Positions 18,701 to 28,100 of a DNA stretch of 64,000 nt are shown here, piece by piece. Location of the stretch: positions 452,364-516,363 of the forward strand of contig NZ_JYIV01000030.1 of NCBI RefSeq assembly GCF_000956405.1. The letters are read 5' to 3'. The notes beneath the pieces were generated by a model. That model searched no databases and had not been told where the DNA came from. It saw only the letters and a list, made by a program, of their open reading frames with translations. The position numbers were made by a program, and so were the translations under genes. This DNA comes from Microbacterium oxydans. Its GTDB lineage: Bacteria; Actinomycetota; Actinomycetes; Actinomycetales; Microbacteriaceae. Numbering within the stretch: position 1 is the first letter of the stretch; the number at the start of each line of letters is the position of its first letter.

Positions 18701-20308
18701 TTCACGGATCGAGTCGAGCGGCGGGTTCGTCACCTGCGCGAACTGCTGTGTGAAGTAGTCGAAGAGCAGCCGAGGACGCTTGCTGAGTACGGCGATCGGC
18801 GTGTCCGATCCCATCGCACCGAGCGGTTCGACACCGGTCTGACCCATCGGAGTGAGGAGGATGCGGACCTCCTCCTCGGTGTAGCCGAAGGTGCGCTGAC
18901 GACGGGTGATCGACGCCGGCGGGTGCACGATGTGCTCGCGCTCCGGAAGCTCGGCCAGACGCACGGCACCGGCATCGAGCCACTCCTGCCACGGATGCAT
19001 CGTGGCGAGGTCGCGCTTGACCTCGCTGTCCTCGATGATCCGACGCTGCGACGTGTCGACCAGGAACATCTTGCCCGGCTGCAGGCGACCGCGGCGCTTG
19101 ATGCGCTCCGGCTCGAAGTGCAGAACGCCGGTCTCGGACCCGATGACGACGAGTCCGTCGGTGGTCTCCGTCCAGCGTCCAGGGCGCAGACCGTTGCGGT
19201 CGAGGGTCGCCCCGACGAGGGTGCCGTCCGTGAAGATGAGAGCAGCAGGTCCGTCCCACGGCTCCATCTGGTTGGAGTGGTACTCGTAGAACGAGCGCAG
19301 CTCCGGCGAGATGTCGGCCTGCTTCTCGTAGGCCTCCGGCACCATCATCATGATCGCGTGGGGCAGGCTGCGGCCGGTCAGCGTGAGCAGCTCGAGCACC
19401 TCGTCGAAGGAGGCGGAGTCACTGGCGCCATCGGTGCAGATCGGGAGCAGCGGAGCGATGTCACCGAGGAGCTCGGACTCCAGCTGCGACTGGCGGGCGC
19501 GCATCCAGTTGCGGTTGCCGCCGACCGTGTTGATCTCGCCGTTGTGGGCGAGCATGCGCAGCGGCTGCGCGAGAGGCCAGGAGGGGAACGTGTTCGTCGA
19601 GTAGCGGGAGTGGACCACCGCGAGCTCCGAGGCGAAGCGCTCGTCCTGCAGGTCGGGATAGAACGGCTCGAGCTGCAGGGTCGTGACCATGCCCTTGTAG
19701 CCGAGGGTGCGAGCCGAGAGGGAGACGAAGTAGGCGCCGAGTTCGTGGCCGGCGCGCTTGCGCAGACGGTAGGCGACGCGGTCGAGCGCGATGCCCGTGA
19801 GAGGTGCGTCGGAGTGTGTCGCCCCGCCGGCGCTGACGAACAGCTGCTCGAAGGCGGGACGCGCTTCGTCGGCGAGCTTTCCGAGGTTCTCGTTCGCGGT
19901 GGGCACCTCACGCCAGCCGAGGACGCGAAGCCCCTCGGAACGGGCGATCTTCTCGATGCCGGCCTTCTGCTGGCGGCGCTCGCTGGAATCGCGAGGCAGG
20001 AACGCCAGTCCGGCGGCGTACTCCCCCACCGGCGGCAGTTCGAAGCCGACCACGGCGCGGAGGAACGCATCGGGCATCTGCGTCAGGATGCCGGCGCCGT
20101 CCCCGGTGCCCGCGTCCGAGCCGATGGCTCCGCGGTGCTCCAGGTTGCGCAGGGCCTCGAGGGCCAACGCGATGATGTCATGCCCGGCTTCGCCGCGCAG
20201 GGTCGCGACCATGGCGAGGCCGCAGGCGTCTTTCTCGAACGCCGGGTTGTACATGCCCTGCTTCGGGGGGTATGCGCCGGAGGCGCCGTAAGGGGGCTGG
20301 AAGTACAC
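15731..20308 (-). CDS. gltB: Glutamate synthase, large subunit
   Basis: A 1525-residue alpha subunit making two glutamates from glutamine and 2-oxoglutarate. The class II glutaminase domain begins at KDACGLAM, whose Cys (residue 29 as annotated) becomes the N-terminal nucleophile after propeptide removal. The FMN synthase domain holds the [3Fe-4S] ligands in [13 protein letters not shown] and a GxGGTGASP-type loop ([11 protein letters not shown]). The C-terminal beta-helix has repeated GG.A.V/G.T.. motifs. The start is GTG 20308; ATG 20254 ([11 protein letters not shown]) is an alternative and would shorten the propeptide to 10 residues. It precedes gltD. Confidence 0.97.
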
Positions 20309-20397
20309 CAGTTACCGTCCTCAGATCTTCGAGTGAAACCCGGGGACGACGTCGGCCCGCTCGTTCAGTGCAATGGTTCTCCCGCTACGAGGCGGCG

Positions 20398-21423
20398 TTA
20401 TCGAGAGCCGTCCTCGCTCGTGGGAGCAGTGCTTGTGGCGGTGGCTCCTGCGGTGACTTCTTCGGCCGGAGGCTCGCTCACGTCTACGAAGTCAGAGGTA
20501 TTGTCCTGCGATTCTACAACAGCGTCCGGGTCGGTCCGTTCGCGGCCCGGCTGGTACGGCGACGGCTCCAGTCCGGGGTGACGACGCGTCTGCACGATGA
20601 GGATCGCGAGACCGATGAGCACACCGATGATGGCCGCAAGGACGTTGCTGCGCAGGCCCAGGATGATCTCGCTCGGATCGATGCGGATCGACTCCCACAG
20701 GATGCGACCGGCGCTGTACCAGATGAGGTAGATCGCGAAGAGGCGGCCCCACTGGAAGAAGAGCTTGCGCCCGAGCCACAGCAGCACGATGACGCCGAGA
20801 CCGTTCCAGATCACCTCGTAGAGGAACGTCGGGTGGAACAGGGTGCCCTCGGGAAGTCCCGGAGGGAAGGCCGAGTTTGTGGACGGGATCTCCAGCCCCC
20901 ACGGCAGATCGGTGGGGAGCCCGAAGAGCTCGTTGTTGAACCAGTTGCCGAAACGGCCCATGGCCTGTGCCAGGAGCAGACCGGGCGCCAGCGCGTCGGC
21001 GAAGGTCCAGAAGCGGATGCCCGTCCAGCGGCACCCGAGATACGCGCCGACGGCACCGCCGATGAGCGCGCCGAAGATCGCGATCCCACCCTCCCAGATG
21101 GCCCAGACCGAACCGGGCTGGAACGGGTTCCAGGTGTTGATGCCCTCGCCGAAGTAGTCGTTCGGGTGGGTGAGCACGTGGAAGATACGCGCACCAATGA
21201 TCGCCAGCGGCACCGCGAGGATCGAGATGTCGATCACCACCCACGGCTCCGCTCCTCGCTTGGTGAGGCGGCGGTTGGTCAGGAACGTCGCGGCGATGAT
21301 GCCGGCGATGATGCACAGCGCATAGAAGTGGATCCGGACCGGCCCGAGGTCGAAGTACGAGACCGTGGGGCTCGGGATGCTGGCGAGCACGTTCGTGAAG
21401 ATGCTGTGGAGCGCGAGTGACAT
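20398..21423 (-). CDS. lgt: Prolipoprotein diacylglyceryl transferase
   Basis: A 341-residue membrane enzyme that transfers diacylglycerol from phosphatidylglycerol to the lipobox Cys of prolipoproteins. There are seven hydrophobic segments, with the family signature GRFGNWFNNELFG (about 148-160) and the ARIFHVLTH segment (conserved His region). A ~60-residue acidic, Thr/Ser/Glu-rich cytoplasmic tail follows the last helix, as in many actinobacteria. The start is ATG 21423; upstream sequence in frame is shadow of trpA. It lies 10 bases after trpA, the usual actinobacterial trpCBA-lgt order. Confidence 0.95.
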   Translation of the reverse strand: MSLALHSIFTNVLASIPSPTVSYFDLGPVRIHFYALCIIAGIIAATFLTNRRLTKRGAEPWVVIDISILAVPLAIIGARIFHVLTHPNDYFGEGINTWNPFQPGSVWAIWEGGIAIFGALIGGAVGAYLGCRWTGIRFWTFADALAPGLLLAQAMGRFGNWFNNELFGLPTDLPWGLEIPSTNSAFPPGLPEGTLFHPTFLYEVIWNGLGVIVLLWLGRKLFFQWGRLFAIYLIWYSAGRILWESIRIDPSEIILGLRSNVLAAIIGVLIGLAILIVQTRRHPGLEPSPYQPGRERTDPDAVVESQDNTSDFVDVSEPPAEEVTAGATATSTAPTSEDGSR

Positions 21424-21433
21424 GAGTGCGATT

Positions 21434-22237
21434 CTAGTTCTCGTGATCGGGGCGTGCCGACGAGGTGCCGGAGGCCAGGTTTCGGGTGACTTCTGCGAGG
21501 GCCGGAACTCCGCCGTCACGCAGAGCGCGGACGAGCGCCGTGCCGACGATGGCGCCGTCGGCGTACTCGGAGACGCCGGCGATCTGCTCGGCGGTGGAGA
21601 TGCCGATGCCGACGCAGGCGCGGTGGGCTCCATGCGCCCGCAGGCGTCCGACAAGGGTGCGGGCAGCGCGGTCGAGTTCGGCGCGCTCCCCCGTGATGCC
21701 CATCGTCGACACCGTGTACACGAAACCGGTGGAGGACTTCACCACCAGCTCGAGTCGTTCATCCGAGGAGGTCGGTGCCGCCAGGAACACGCGGTCGAGG
21801 CCGGTCCGCTCGCTGGCGGCGATCCACTCCCCTGCTGCGTCTGGCGTGATGTCCGGAGTGATGAGGCCGGCGCCGCCCGCAGCGAGCAGGTCATCGGCGT
21901 AGCGATCGATCCCGTACTGCATGACAGGGTTCCAGTAGGTCATCACGAGCACCGGGACGTCGGTGGCCGCCGTGATCGCACGGATCGCCGTGAAGAGGTC
22001 GGCCATCCGGAAGCCCGCGGCGAGAGCCTTGGTGGTCGCTTCCTGGATGATCGCGCCGTCCATCACCGGGTCGCTGTAGGGCGGACCGAGCTCGATGATG
22101 TCGACGCCGTTCTCGGCGAGGGCGATGGCTGCCTGGATGCTCGTCTCGAGATCGGGGAAGCCGACGGGCAGGTAACCGACGAAGGCACTGCGGCCCGCGT
22201 CCTGCGCGCGCTGGATGGCTTGTTCGACGCGGCTCAC
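21434..22237 (-). CDS. trpA: Tryptophan synthase alpha chain
   Basis: A 267-residue TIM barrel that cleaves indole-3-glycerol phosphate to indole and glyceraldehyde-3-phosphate. The catalytic Glu lies in [11 protein letters not shown] and the catalytic Asp in [10 protein letters not shown]. The phosphate-binding region is [11 protein letters not shown] and the [12 protein letters not shown] loop. It overlaps trpB by 4 bases (ATGA type), consistent with the alpha-beta channel complex being made in equal amounts. Confidence 0.97.
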   Translation of the reverse strand: MSRVEQAIQRAQDAGRSAFVGYLPVGFPDLETSIQAAIALAENGVDIIELGPPYSDPVMDGAIIQEATTKALAAGFRMADLFTAIRAITAATDVPVLVMTYWNPVMQYGIDRYADDLLAAGGAGLITPDITPDAAGEWIAASERTGLDRVFLAAPTSSDERLELVVKSSTGFVYTVSTMGITGERAELDRAARTLVGRLRAHGAHRACVGIGISTAEQIAGVSEYADGAIVGTALVRALRDGGVPALAEVTRNLASGTSSARPDHEN

Positions 22238-23505
22238 AGCTGCGGTTCCCCCTTCGCGACGCGTTCTTCCTGTTCGCTCTCCTGCTCGACGTCGTGGGCC
22301 AGTGCGGCCTCGTCGTAGAGCTGGAAGTAGCGGGCCGCGGTGTCCATGTCCTTGTCGCCGCGACCGGACAGGCAGACCGCGATCAAGCCGTCGGGACCGA
22401 GGTCGCGACCGATGCGCAGTGCTCCGGCGAGAGCGTGGGCGGATTCGATGGCAGGGATGATGCCCTCGGTCCGGCTGAGCAGACGCAGCGCCTGCATCGC
22501 CTCGTCGTCGGTGGCCGGGATGTACTCGGCTCGGCCGATGTCGGCGAGCCAGGAGTGCTCGGGGCCGACACCCGGGTAGTCGAGACCGGCCGAGATCGAG
22601 TGGGACTCGATCGTCTGGCCGTCGGCATCCTGGAGGACGTAGGTCTTCGCGCCGTGGAGCACGCCGGGGCGACCGCGCTCGATCGACGCCGCGTGCTTCT
22701 CGGTGTCGACACCGTCGCCGGCTGCCTCGACGCCGTAGAGTCGGACGCCCTCGTCGTCGAGGAACGCGTCGAACATGCCGATCGCGTTGGAGCCCCCGCC
22801 GACGCAGGCCATGACCGCATCGGGAAGCCGTCCCACCTCGTCGAGCAGCTGCGCGCGGGCCTCTTCCCCGATGATCTTCTGGAAGTCGCGGACCATCGCG
22901 GGGAACGGGTGCGGACCCGCCGCCGTGCCGAAGATGTAGTTGGTGGTCTCTACCGAGGCCACCCAGTCGCGATAGGCGTCGTTGATCGCGTCCTTGAGCG
23001 TGCGCGAGCCGGACGTCACCGGGACCACCTCGGCACCGAGGAGCCGCATGCGGGCCACGTTGAGCGCCTGCCGCTCGGTGTCGACTTCTCCCATGTAGAT
23101 GGTGCAGTCCAGACCGAACAGCGCTGCCGCCGTCGCCGTCGCAACACCGTGCTGCCCGGCACCGGTCTCCGCGATCACCCGCGTCTTGCCGAGGCGCTTG
23201 GTGAGCAGCGCCTGGCCGAGCACGTTGTTGATCTTGTGGGAGCCGGTGTGGTTGAGGTCTTCACGCTTGAGGAAGATCCGCGCGCCGCCGGCATGCTCGG
23301 CGAAACGCGGGACCTCGGTGATCGCGGAGGGGCGTCCGGCGTAGGAGCTGAGCAGATGCGCGAGCTCGTCACGGAACGCCGGGTCGACGATCGCGGCCTC
23401 GTAGGCCACAGTGAGCTCGTCGATCGCCGCGATGAGCGACTCGGGCATGAACCGTCCGCCGAACTCACCGAAGAAGGGGCCGTGCTGGTCGCGCAGGCTC
23501 ATCAT
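22234..23505 (-). CDS. trpB: Tryptophan synthase beta chain
   Basis: A 423-residue PLP enzyme joining indole and serine. The PLP Lys lies in [16 protein letters not shown], the indole-site Glu in AETGAGQHG, and the phosphate-cup glycines in [12 protein letters not shown]. It begins [19 protein letters not shown], like other actinobacterial TrpB. It has 4-base overlaps with both trpC upstream and trpA downstream. Confidence 0.97.
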   Translation of the reverse strand: MMSLRDQHGPFFGEFGGRFMPESLIAAIDELTVAYEAAIVDPAFRDELAHLLSSYAGRPSAITEVPRFAEHAGGARIFLKREDLNHTGSHKINNVLGQALLTKRLGKTRVIAETGAGQHGVATATAAALFGLDCTIYMGEVDTERQALNVARMRLLGAEVVPVTSGSRTLKDAINDAYRDWVASVETTNYIFGTAAGPHPFPAMVRDFQKIIGEEARAQLLDEVGRLPDAVMACVGGGSNAIGMFDAFLDDEGVRLYGVEAAGDGVDTEKHAASIERGRPGVLHGAKTYVLQDADGQTIESHSISAGLDYPGVGPEHSWLADIGRAEYIPATDDEAMQALRLLSRTEGIIPAIESAHALAGALRIGRDLGPDGLIAVCLSGRGDKDMDTAARYFQLYDEAALAHDVEQESEQEERVAKGEPQL

Positions 23506-24275
23506 GCCTCCAGGAAACTCTTGAGGGTGGCGACGGGGTCGCCGGTCACGAGCGCCTCGCCGATCAACACGACGTCGGCACCCGCGGAACGGTAATGCAC
23601 GACGTCTGCGGGCGTCAGGACCGCCGACTCCGCGATCTTCACCGCCGTGTCGGGGATGCGCTCGACCAGACGCCCGAACAGATCGCGATCGAGCTCGAGC
23701 GTCCTCAGGTCACGGGCGTTCACACCGATCAGCGGAGCGCCGAGATCGATCGCGGCCTCGAGCTCCTCTGCGGAGTGCGTCTCGACGAGGGGCGTCATGC
23801 CCAGCTCGCCGATGAAGCCGAAGAGATCACGGAGCACATCGGGTTCGAGCCCGGCGACGATCAGCAGGACCAGGTCGGCGCCAGCGGCTCGCGCCTCCAG
23901 CACCTGGTACCGGGTCGCGATGAAGTCCTTGCGCAGCACCGGGAGCGACACACGCGCGGTGACCGCCTCGAGGTCGGCGAGACTGCCTCCGAAACGACGC
24001 TCCTCCGTGAGCACGCTGATCGCGGATGCCCCGCCCGTCTCGTAGAGCGAAGCCTGAAGGGCGGGATCGGGGATCTCTGCGAGAGCGCCCCTGGAAGGGC
24101 TGGCACGCTTGACCTCTGCGATGATCTTCACGCGATCCGCGGGGGCGAGGAACGAGAGCGCGTCCTTCGCCGCAGGGCGGGCGAGAGCATCTCGTTCGAG
24201 GGCGGCCAGCGGCCGCGACAGGGCGCGACGCTCGGCGTCTGCGACAGCGCCGGCCGTCAGGTCGGCGAGCACCAT
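23502..24275 (-). CDS. trpC: Indole-3-glycerol-phosphate synthase
   Basis: A 257-residue TIM barrel that closes the indole ring from CdRP. Motifs are [14 protein letters not shown] with the catalytic Lys, the substrate strand [26 protein letters not shown], and the phosphate-binding [11 protein letters not shown]. The start ATG 24275 overlaps the stop of the HGxxPAAW gene (TAATG); sequence further upstream in the same frame belongs to that gene's region and is not TrpC-like. It is not fused to trpF, as usual in actinobacteria. Confidence 0.96.
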   Translation of the reverse strand: MVLADLTAGAVADAERRALSRPLAALERDALARPAAKDALSFLAPADRVKIIAEVKRASPSRGALAEIPDPALQASLYETGGASAISVLTEERRFGGSLADLEAVTARVSLPVLRKDFIATRYQVLEARAAGADLVLLIVAGLEPDVLRDLFGFIGELGMTPLVETHSAEELEAAIDLGAPLIGVNARDLRTLELDRDLFGRLVERIPDTAVKIAESAVLTPADVVHYRSAGADVVLIGEALVTGDPVATLKSFLEA

Positions 24276-24505
24276 TAGTGCGCCTTCGGAGCGTACTTCG
24301 GACCCTTCACGCCGTAACCGGCCTTCGCCAGCGCCCAGCCGACGATCGCGCCGATCGGGACGAGCGCGACCGAGGCGATGACGAGGGCGGGCTGCTCGAA
24401 GCAGAACGCGACCGTGGCGGCGGCGACGCCGACCAGCATGATGACCACAGCGGTCCAAGCGGCAGGCGAGTGTCCGTGGCCGGGATCGGCGATCGGGTTG
24501 GTCAT
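24275..24505 (-). CDS. HGxxPAAW-family small membrane protein
   Basis: A 76-residue protein with an N-terminal HGHSPAAW motif (about 10-17), two predicted membrane helices (about 17-38 and 42-62) and a basic C-terminus (KAGYGVKGPKYAPKAH). It belongs to a small actinobacterial family usually found just upstream of trpC; its function is unknown. Its start has a strong GGAGGAG Shine-Dalgarno, and its stop overlaps the trpC start as TAATG. The placement suggests a link to tryptophan metabolism or transport, but nothing in the sequence shows it. Confidence 0.85.
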   Translation of the reverse strand: MTNPIADPGHGHSPAAWTAVVIMLVGVAAATVAFCFEQPALVIASVALVPIGAIVGWALAKAGYGVKGPKYAPKAH

Positions 24506-24540
24506 GTTCTCCTCCGGGGGACGACGTGCGGTTCGGATTC

Positions 24541-24546
24541 AGTCTA
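24541..24546 (-). promoter_or_regulatory. Predicted -10 element for HGxxPAAW-trpCBA-lgt
   Basis: TAGACT within CCGATAGACTGA, a 12-mer also found before pyrR. Transcription would start near 24534, about 29 nt before the ATG, leaving room for the GGAGGAG Shine-Dalgarno. No -35 is evident. It lies right at the end of the upstream membrane-protein gene. Confidence 0.45.
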
Positions 24547-24552
24547 TCGGGG

Positions 24553-25140
24553 TCAGCGCGTCGGATCGGTTCCCCGGGACAGCTCGTCCCAGGAATCGAC
24601 CGCATCGACGGGCCCGTCATGCGGGACTTCGACGTGGTCCGTCCGGTACCGGCGTCCCCCGGCCTTCCAGCCACGCCACGTCGTCAAGACCACGACCGAG
24701 GCGGCCAGTAGGATCGCCCAGCCGACCAGGGCGATGTACGGCCAGGCGGACGGTACGATGCTCGCCACGACCTCGTGGACCGCCACACCGCCGGCGAGTC
24801 CAGTCACCTCGGTCACCGTGGCCCCGACGGCGTCGAAGGGTTCGGAGAGCAGCAGCTGGAGTGTCGACCAGCCGAGGAACAGGGCTGTCGCTGCCGCGAG
24901 CACGCCGAACACGAGCCGCACCGCCTTGCCTGCGATCGACAGTGCGGCCCCGAGAGCGAGCACCGCCAGGCTGAGCGGCGCGAGGAGGACCAGCGCGGAT
25001 GCACCCGGGACCAGGATCGCCTCCCCCGCGTCGGCGCGTTCGACGGTCAGCCAGGTCTGCGTCGACGAGATGATGCCGATCGCCCCGGCGAGAAGGAAGC
25101 CGGAGACGGACAGAGCGCGACCGCGTTTCGCGAGGCTCAT
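24553..25140 (-). CDS. Trp-biosynthesis-associated membrane protein (TIGR02234-type)
   Basis: A 195-residue protein with four hydrophobic segments (about 10-28, 45-67, 72-93 and 132-155) and a soluble polar C-terminal tail ([15 protein letters not shown]). It fits the actinobacterial family found beside trp genes (Rv1610-like in mycobacteria), whose function is unknown. The conserved TQTWLTV segment after helix 1 would face outside. ATG 25140 overlaps the hisI stop by 4 bases, so it is coupled to the his genes. In many relatives trpE lies between hisI and this gene; here it does not. Confidence 0.85.
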   Translation of the reverse strand: MSLAKRGRALSVSGFLLAGAIGIISSTQTWLTVERADAGEAILVPGASALVLLAPLSLAVLALGAALSIAGKAVRLVFGVLAAATALFLGWSTLQLLLSEPFDAVGATVTEVTGLAGGVAVHEVVASIVPSAWPYIALVGWAILLAASVVVLTTWRGWKAGGRRYRTDHVEVPHDGPVDAVDSWDELSRGTDPTR

Positions 25141-25517
25141 GACCGATCCGTTCCGGTGACGGCCTCGAGGTCGTTCGTGTCGAAGCAGGTGCGCGTGCCG
25201 GTGTGGCAGGCGGGGCCGGTCTGGGCCACGAGGAGCAGGATCGCATCGCCGTCGCAGTCCAGCCGCGCCTCGTGCACGACCTGGATGTGCCCGGACGTGT
25301 CGCCCTTGCGCCAGTACTCCTGACGGGAGCGGGACCAGTACGTCGCACGCCCCGAGGTCAGGGTGCGTCGCAGAGCCTCGGCGTCGACCCAGGCGAGCAT
25401 CAGCACCTCGCGCGTGTCCCACTGCTGCACGATGACAGGCGCGAGACCGTCTGCGTTGAAGGCGACCTGCGCGATGCGCTCGTCGACGGATGTCGTCTGT
25501 GCTTCCGCGTCACTCAT
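25137..25517 (-). CDS. hisI: Phosphoribosyl-AMP cyclohydrolase
   Basis: A 126-residue enzyme opening the purine ring of PR-AMP, the third histidine step. Zn/Mg ligands are visible in [10 protein letters not shown] and in the Cys of [10 protein letters not shown]; the family core [13 protein letters not shown] and [15 protein letters not shown] is intact. It is a single-domain HisI, with the pyrophosphohydrolase separate as hisE. It overlaps hisF by 4 bases. Confidence 0.97.
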   Translation of the reverse strand: MSDAEAQTTSVDERIAQVAFNADGLAPVIVQQWDTREVLMLAWVDAEALRRTLTSGRATYWSRSRQEYWRKGDTSGHIQVVHEARLDCDGDAILLLVAQTGPACHTGTRTCFDTNDLEAVTGTDRS

Positions 25518-26275
25518 CGGACGAGAACCCCCTCCGCGCGAAGCGCGTCCTTGACGTCGCCGACCGTGAGTGCGCCGGTGTGGAACACGCTGGCGGCGAG
25601 GACGGCGTCGGCGCCTGCTTTGATCGCGGGTGCGAAGTCCGACGCCTTCCCGGCACCACCGGAGGCGATCACCGGCACCGAGGCCGCCTCGCGCATCAGG
25701 CCCACCAGTTCAAGGTCGAAGCCGTCACGGGTGCCGTCCGCATCGATCGAGTTGACCAGAAGCTCGCCCGCTCCGCGCTCGGCCGCTTCCCGCGCCCAGT
25801 CCAGGGCGTCGAGGGTGGTCTGCGTGCGGCCGCCGTGCGTCGTGACGACGAAGCCCGAGTGGGTCGTCCCGGCGCGTTTCACGTCGAGCGAGAGCACGAG
25901 CACCTGCGCACCGAAGCGGTCGGCGATCTCGCCTATCAGCTCCGGGCGCGCGATCGCGGCCGAGTTCACGCCGACCTTGTCCGCGCCGACGGAGAGAAGG
26001 CGGGCCACGTCGTCGACGCTGCGCACTCCCCCGCCGACGGTGAGCGGCACGAAGACTTGCTCCGCCGTCCGCTGCACGACGTCGTACGTCGTGGCGCGCG
26101 CGTCGACCGTGGCGGTGACGTCGAGGAAGGTGATCTCATCCGCGCCCTGCGCCGCGTAGTGCCTGGCGAGCTCGACGGGGTCGCCCATGTCGCGCAGGTT
26201 CTCGAAGTTCACCCCTTTGACGACACGCCCATCGGCGACGTCGAGACACGGGATGACACGGCTCGCGAGAGTCAT
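25514..26275 (-). CDS. hisF: Imidazole glycerol-phosphate synthase, cyclase subunit
   Basis: A 253-residue TIM barrel that forms IGP and AICAR with HisH (not in the window). The N-terminus [19 protein letters not shown] has catalytic Asp11-type residues, the second half repeats as [11 protein letters not shown] with the other catalytic Asp, and the phosphate sites are GGGVRS and [10 protein letters not shown] 26275 overlaps the hisG stop (TGATG). Confidence 0.97.
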   Translation of the reverse strand: MTLASRVIPCLDVADGRVVKGVNFENLRDMGDPVELARHYAAQGADEITFLDVTATVDARATTYDVVQRTAEQVFVPLTVGGGVRSVDDVARLLSVGADKVGVNSAAIARPELIGEIADRFGAQVLVLSLDVKRAGTTHSGFVVTTHGGRTQTTLDALDWAREAAERGAGELLVNSIDADGTRDGFDLELVGLMREAASVPVIASGGAGKASDFAPAIKAGADAVLAASVFHTGALTVGDVKDALRAEGVLVR

Positions 26276-27117
26276 CAGAGCCTCGCGTTGTGGATCGCGG
26301 TCACGAGGATGGCCCGTGCACCCAGCGCGTAGAGAGCGTCCATCACCGGATTGACCCGGGAACGAGCCACCATGACCCGCACGGCCACCCACTCGGGGTC
26401 GCGCAGCGGCGAGACCGTCGGCGACTCCACGCCCCCGGCGATCTTCACGGCGTCGTCCAGCAGAGCAACCGGAAGGTCGTAGTCGATCATGACGAAACGT
26501 CGAGCGACCATGACGCCCCGGAGGCGACGAAGGAGCGTCTCCGACCCCTCGGCATCCTCGGGCCCGGCGATGAGCACGGCCTCCGACTCCAGGATCACGG
26601 GACCGAACACCTCGAGCCCGGCCTGGCGCAGCGTCGTGCCGGTCTCGACGACGTCGGCGACAGCGTCGGCGACGCCGAGACGGACCGCGGACTCCACTGC
26701 GCCGTCGAGCGGCACCAGGTCGACGGCGATGTCGCGCTCGTCGAGGAATGCGTCCACGAGGCCGGGGTACGACGTCGCGATGCGGAGCCCGTCGAGCTCG
26801 CTCACGTCGGTGTAGCGTCCGGTCGGCGCGGCGAAGCGGAACGTGGAGCCGGCGAATCCCAGCGCCTCGATCTCGCGGGCACCGGGCATCCGCGCATCGA
26901 GCAGGAGGTCACGACCGGTGATGCCGACATCGATCGCGCCGGAGCCGACGTAGGTGGCGATGTCCTTCGGGCGCAGGAAGAAGAACTCGACGTCGTTGTC
27001 GGCGTCGATCACGTGCAGGGTCTTGGGGTCACGACGACCGGCATAGCCCGCCTCGGCGAGCATGTCGGCGGCGGTCTCGGAGAGCGAGCCCTTGTTGGGA
27101 ACGGCGATGCGCAGCAT
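26275..27117 (-). CDS. hisG: ATP phosphoribosyltransferase (long form)
   Basis: A 280-residue first enzyme of histidine synthesis, joining ATP and PRPP. The start [13 protein letters not shown] and the periplasmic-binding-protein-like core with [11 protein letters not shown] are typical. The last ~75 residues form the regulatory ACT-like domain of the long form, which binds histidine, so no HisZ partner is needed. It lies 38 bases downstream of hisE and overlaps hisF by one base. Confidence 0.96.
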   Translation of the reverse strand: MLRIAVPNKGSLSETAADMLAEAGYAGRRDPKTLHVIDADNDVEFFFLRPKDIATYVGSGAIDVGITGRDLLLDARMPGAREIEALGFAGSTFRFAAPTGRYTDVSELDGLRIATSYPGLVDAFLDERDIAVDLVPLDGAVESAVRLGVADAVADVVETGTTLRQAGLEVFGPVILESEAVLIAGPEDAEGSETLLRRLRGVMVARRFVMIDYDLPVALLDDAVKIAGGVESPTVSPLRDPEWVAVRVMVARSRVNPVMDALYALGARAILVTAIHNARL

Positions 27118-27155
27118 GGATGGCTTTCAGTTCGAGGGGATCGGAACGGAGCGCA

Positions 27156-27419
27156 TCACAGATGTCGGTAGACGTCCTGCAGGCTGAGGCCCTTCGCGAG
27201 CATCATCACCTGGACGTGGTACAGCAGCTGGGAGATCTCCTCGGCGGCGGCTTCATCGGACTCGTACTCCGATGCCATCCACACCTCGGCGGCCTCTTCC
27301 ACGATCTTCTTGCCGATCGTGTGCACGCCGCCGTCGAGCTCGGCCACGGTCCCCGATCCGGCAGGGCGGGTCTCGGCCTTGACACTGAGCTCGGCGAACA
27401 GCTCGTCGAAAGTCTTCAC
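27156..27419 (-). CDS. hisE: Phosphoribosyl-ATP pyrophosphatase
   Basis: An 87-residue all-alpha MazG-like enzyme, the second step of histidine synthesis. The metal-binding [14 protein letters not shown] and [15 protein letters not shown] helices are present. GTG 27419 overlaps the rpe stop by 4 bases, and a TAGCCT hexamer lies 6 nt upstream inside rpe, so it may also have its own leaderless transcript. Confidence 0.95.
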   Translation of the reverse strand: MKTFDELFAELSVKAETRPAGSGTVAELDGGVHTIGKKIVEEAAEVWMASEYESDEAAAEEISQLLYHVQVMMLAKGLSLQDVYRHL

Positions 27420-28096
27420 GCTTCCAGGCTAGCGGCTCCGGCGAGGTCTCTCAGCCGGGTGACGGCCGCCTCGATGTCCTCGGCCCCGTACACGGCCGAG
27501 CCGGCGACGAATGTGTCGGCGCCAGCGGAGGCGGCGATCTCGATCGTGCGATCGGAGATGCCGCCGTCGACCTGGAGCCACACCTGGGATCCACGCCGGC
27601 GGGCTTCATCGGCCAGAGCACGCAGCTTCGGCATCGTCTCCGGCATGAAGCTCTGCCCACCGAAGCCCGGTTCGACGGTCATCACGAGGATCTGATCGAA
27701 CTCGTCGAGGATCTCGAAGAGCGATTCGACCGGTGTCGCCGGCTTCACCGCGACACCCGCTCGAGAACCGATGTCACGGAGTCGACGGGCGAGAGTCACT
27801 GGCTCGTCGGCGGCCTCGAGGTGGAACGTGACGCTCGCGGCGCCGATCTCGGCGTACTCGGGTGCCCACCGCTCCGGGTCGGTGATCATGAGGTGCACGT
27901 CGAGCGGGATCGGACTCGTCGCCTGGATGCGCTCGACCATCTGCGGACCGAACGTCAGATTGGGGACGAAGTGGTTGTCCATCACGTCGACGTGCGCGAA
28001 GTCGGCGGTCGCGATCTTGGCGAGATCCGCCTGCATGTTCACGAAGTCGGCGGCGAGGATGCTGGGGTTGATGCGCGGGGCACGAGGCAGTTCCAC
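27416..28096 (-). CDS. rpe: Ribulose-phosphate 3-epimerase
   Basis: A 226-residue TIM barrel interconverting ribulose-5-P and xylulose-5-P in the pentose phosphate pathway. Motifs are [13 protein letters not shown], the metal His and Asp in [27 protein letters not shown] and QVDGGIS. The start is GTG 28096 ([14 protein letters not shown]); upstream sequence in frame is shadow of rsmB. It lies 4 bases after rsmB. Confidence 0.96.
   Translation of the reverse strand: MELPRAPRINPSILAADFVNMQADLAKIATADFAHVDVMDNHFVPNLTFGPQMVERIQATSPIPLDVHLMITDPERWAPEYAEIGAASVTFHLEAADEPVTLARRLRDIGSRAGVAVKPATPVESLFEILDEFDQILVMTVEPGFGGQSFMPETMPKLRALADEARRRGSQVWLQVDGGISDRTIEIAASAGADTFVAGSAVYGAEDIEAAVTRLRDLAGAASLEA
27426..27431 (-). 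promoter_or_regulatory. Possible intragenic -10 element for leaderless hisEG
   Basis: TAGCCT inside the last codons of rpe, with GGAAGC between it and the hisE GTG (6 nt). The same geometry is seen before polA, pdtaR, rarA and the SGNH hydrolase. GGAAGC could instead serve as a Shine-Dalgarno in the long transcript. Confidence 0.35.
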
Positions 28097-28100
28097 GGTC

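Noticed and set aside
24506..24552. Trp attenuator or T-box in the trp leader
   Set aside because: The ~30-nt leader is too short, with no Trp-codon leader peptide and no terminator pair.
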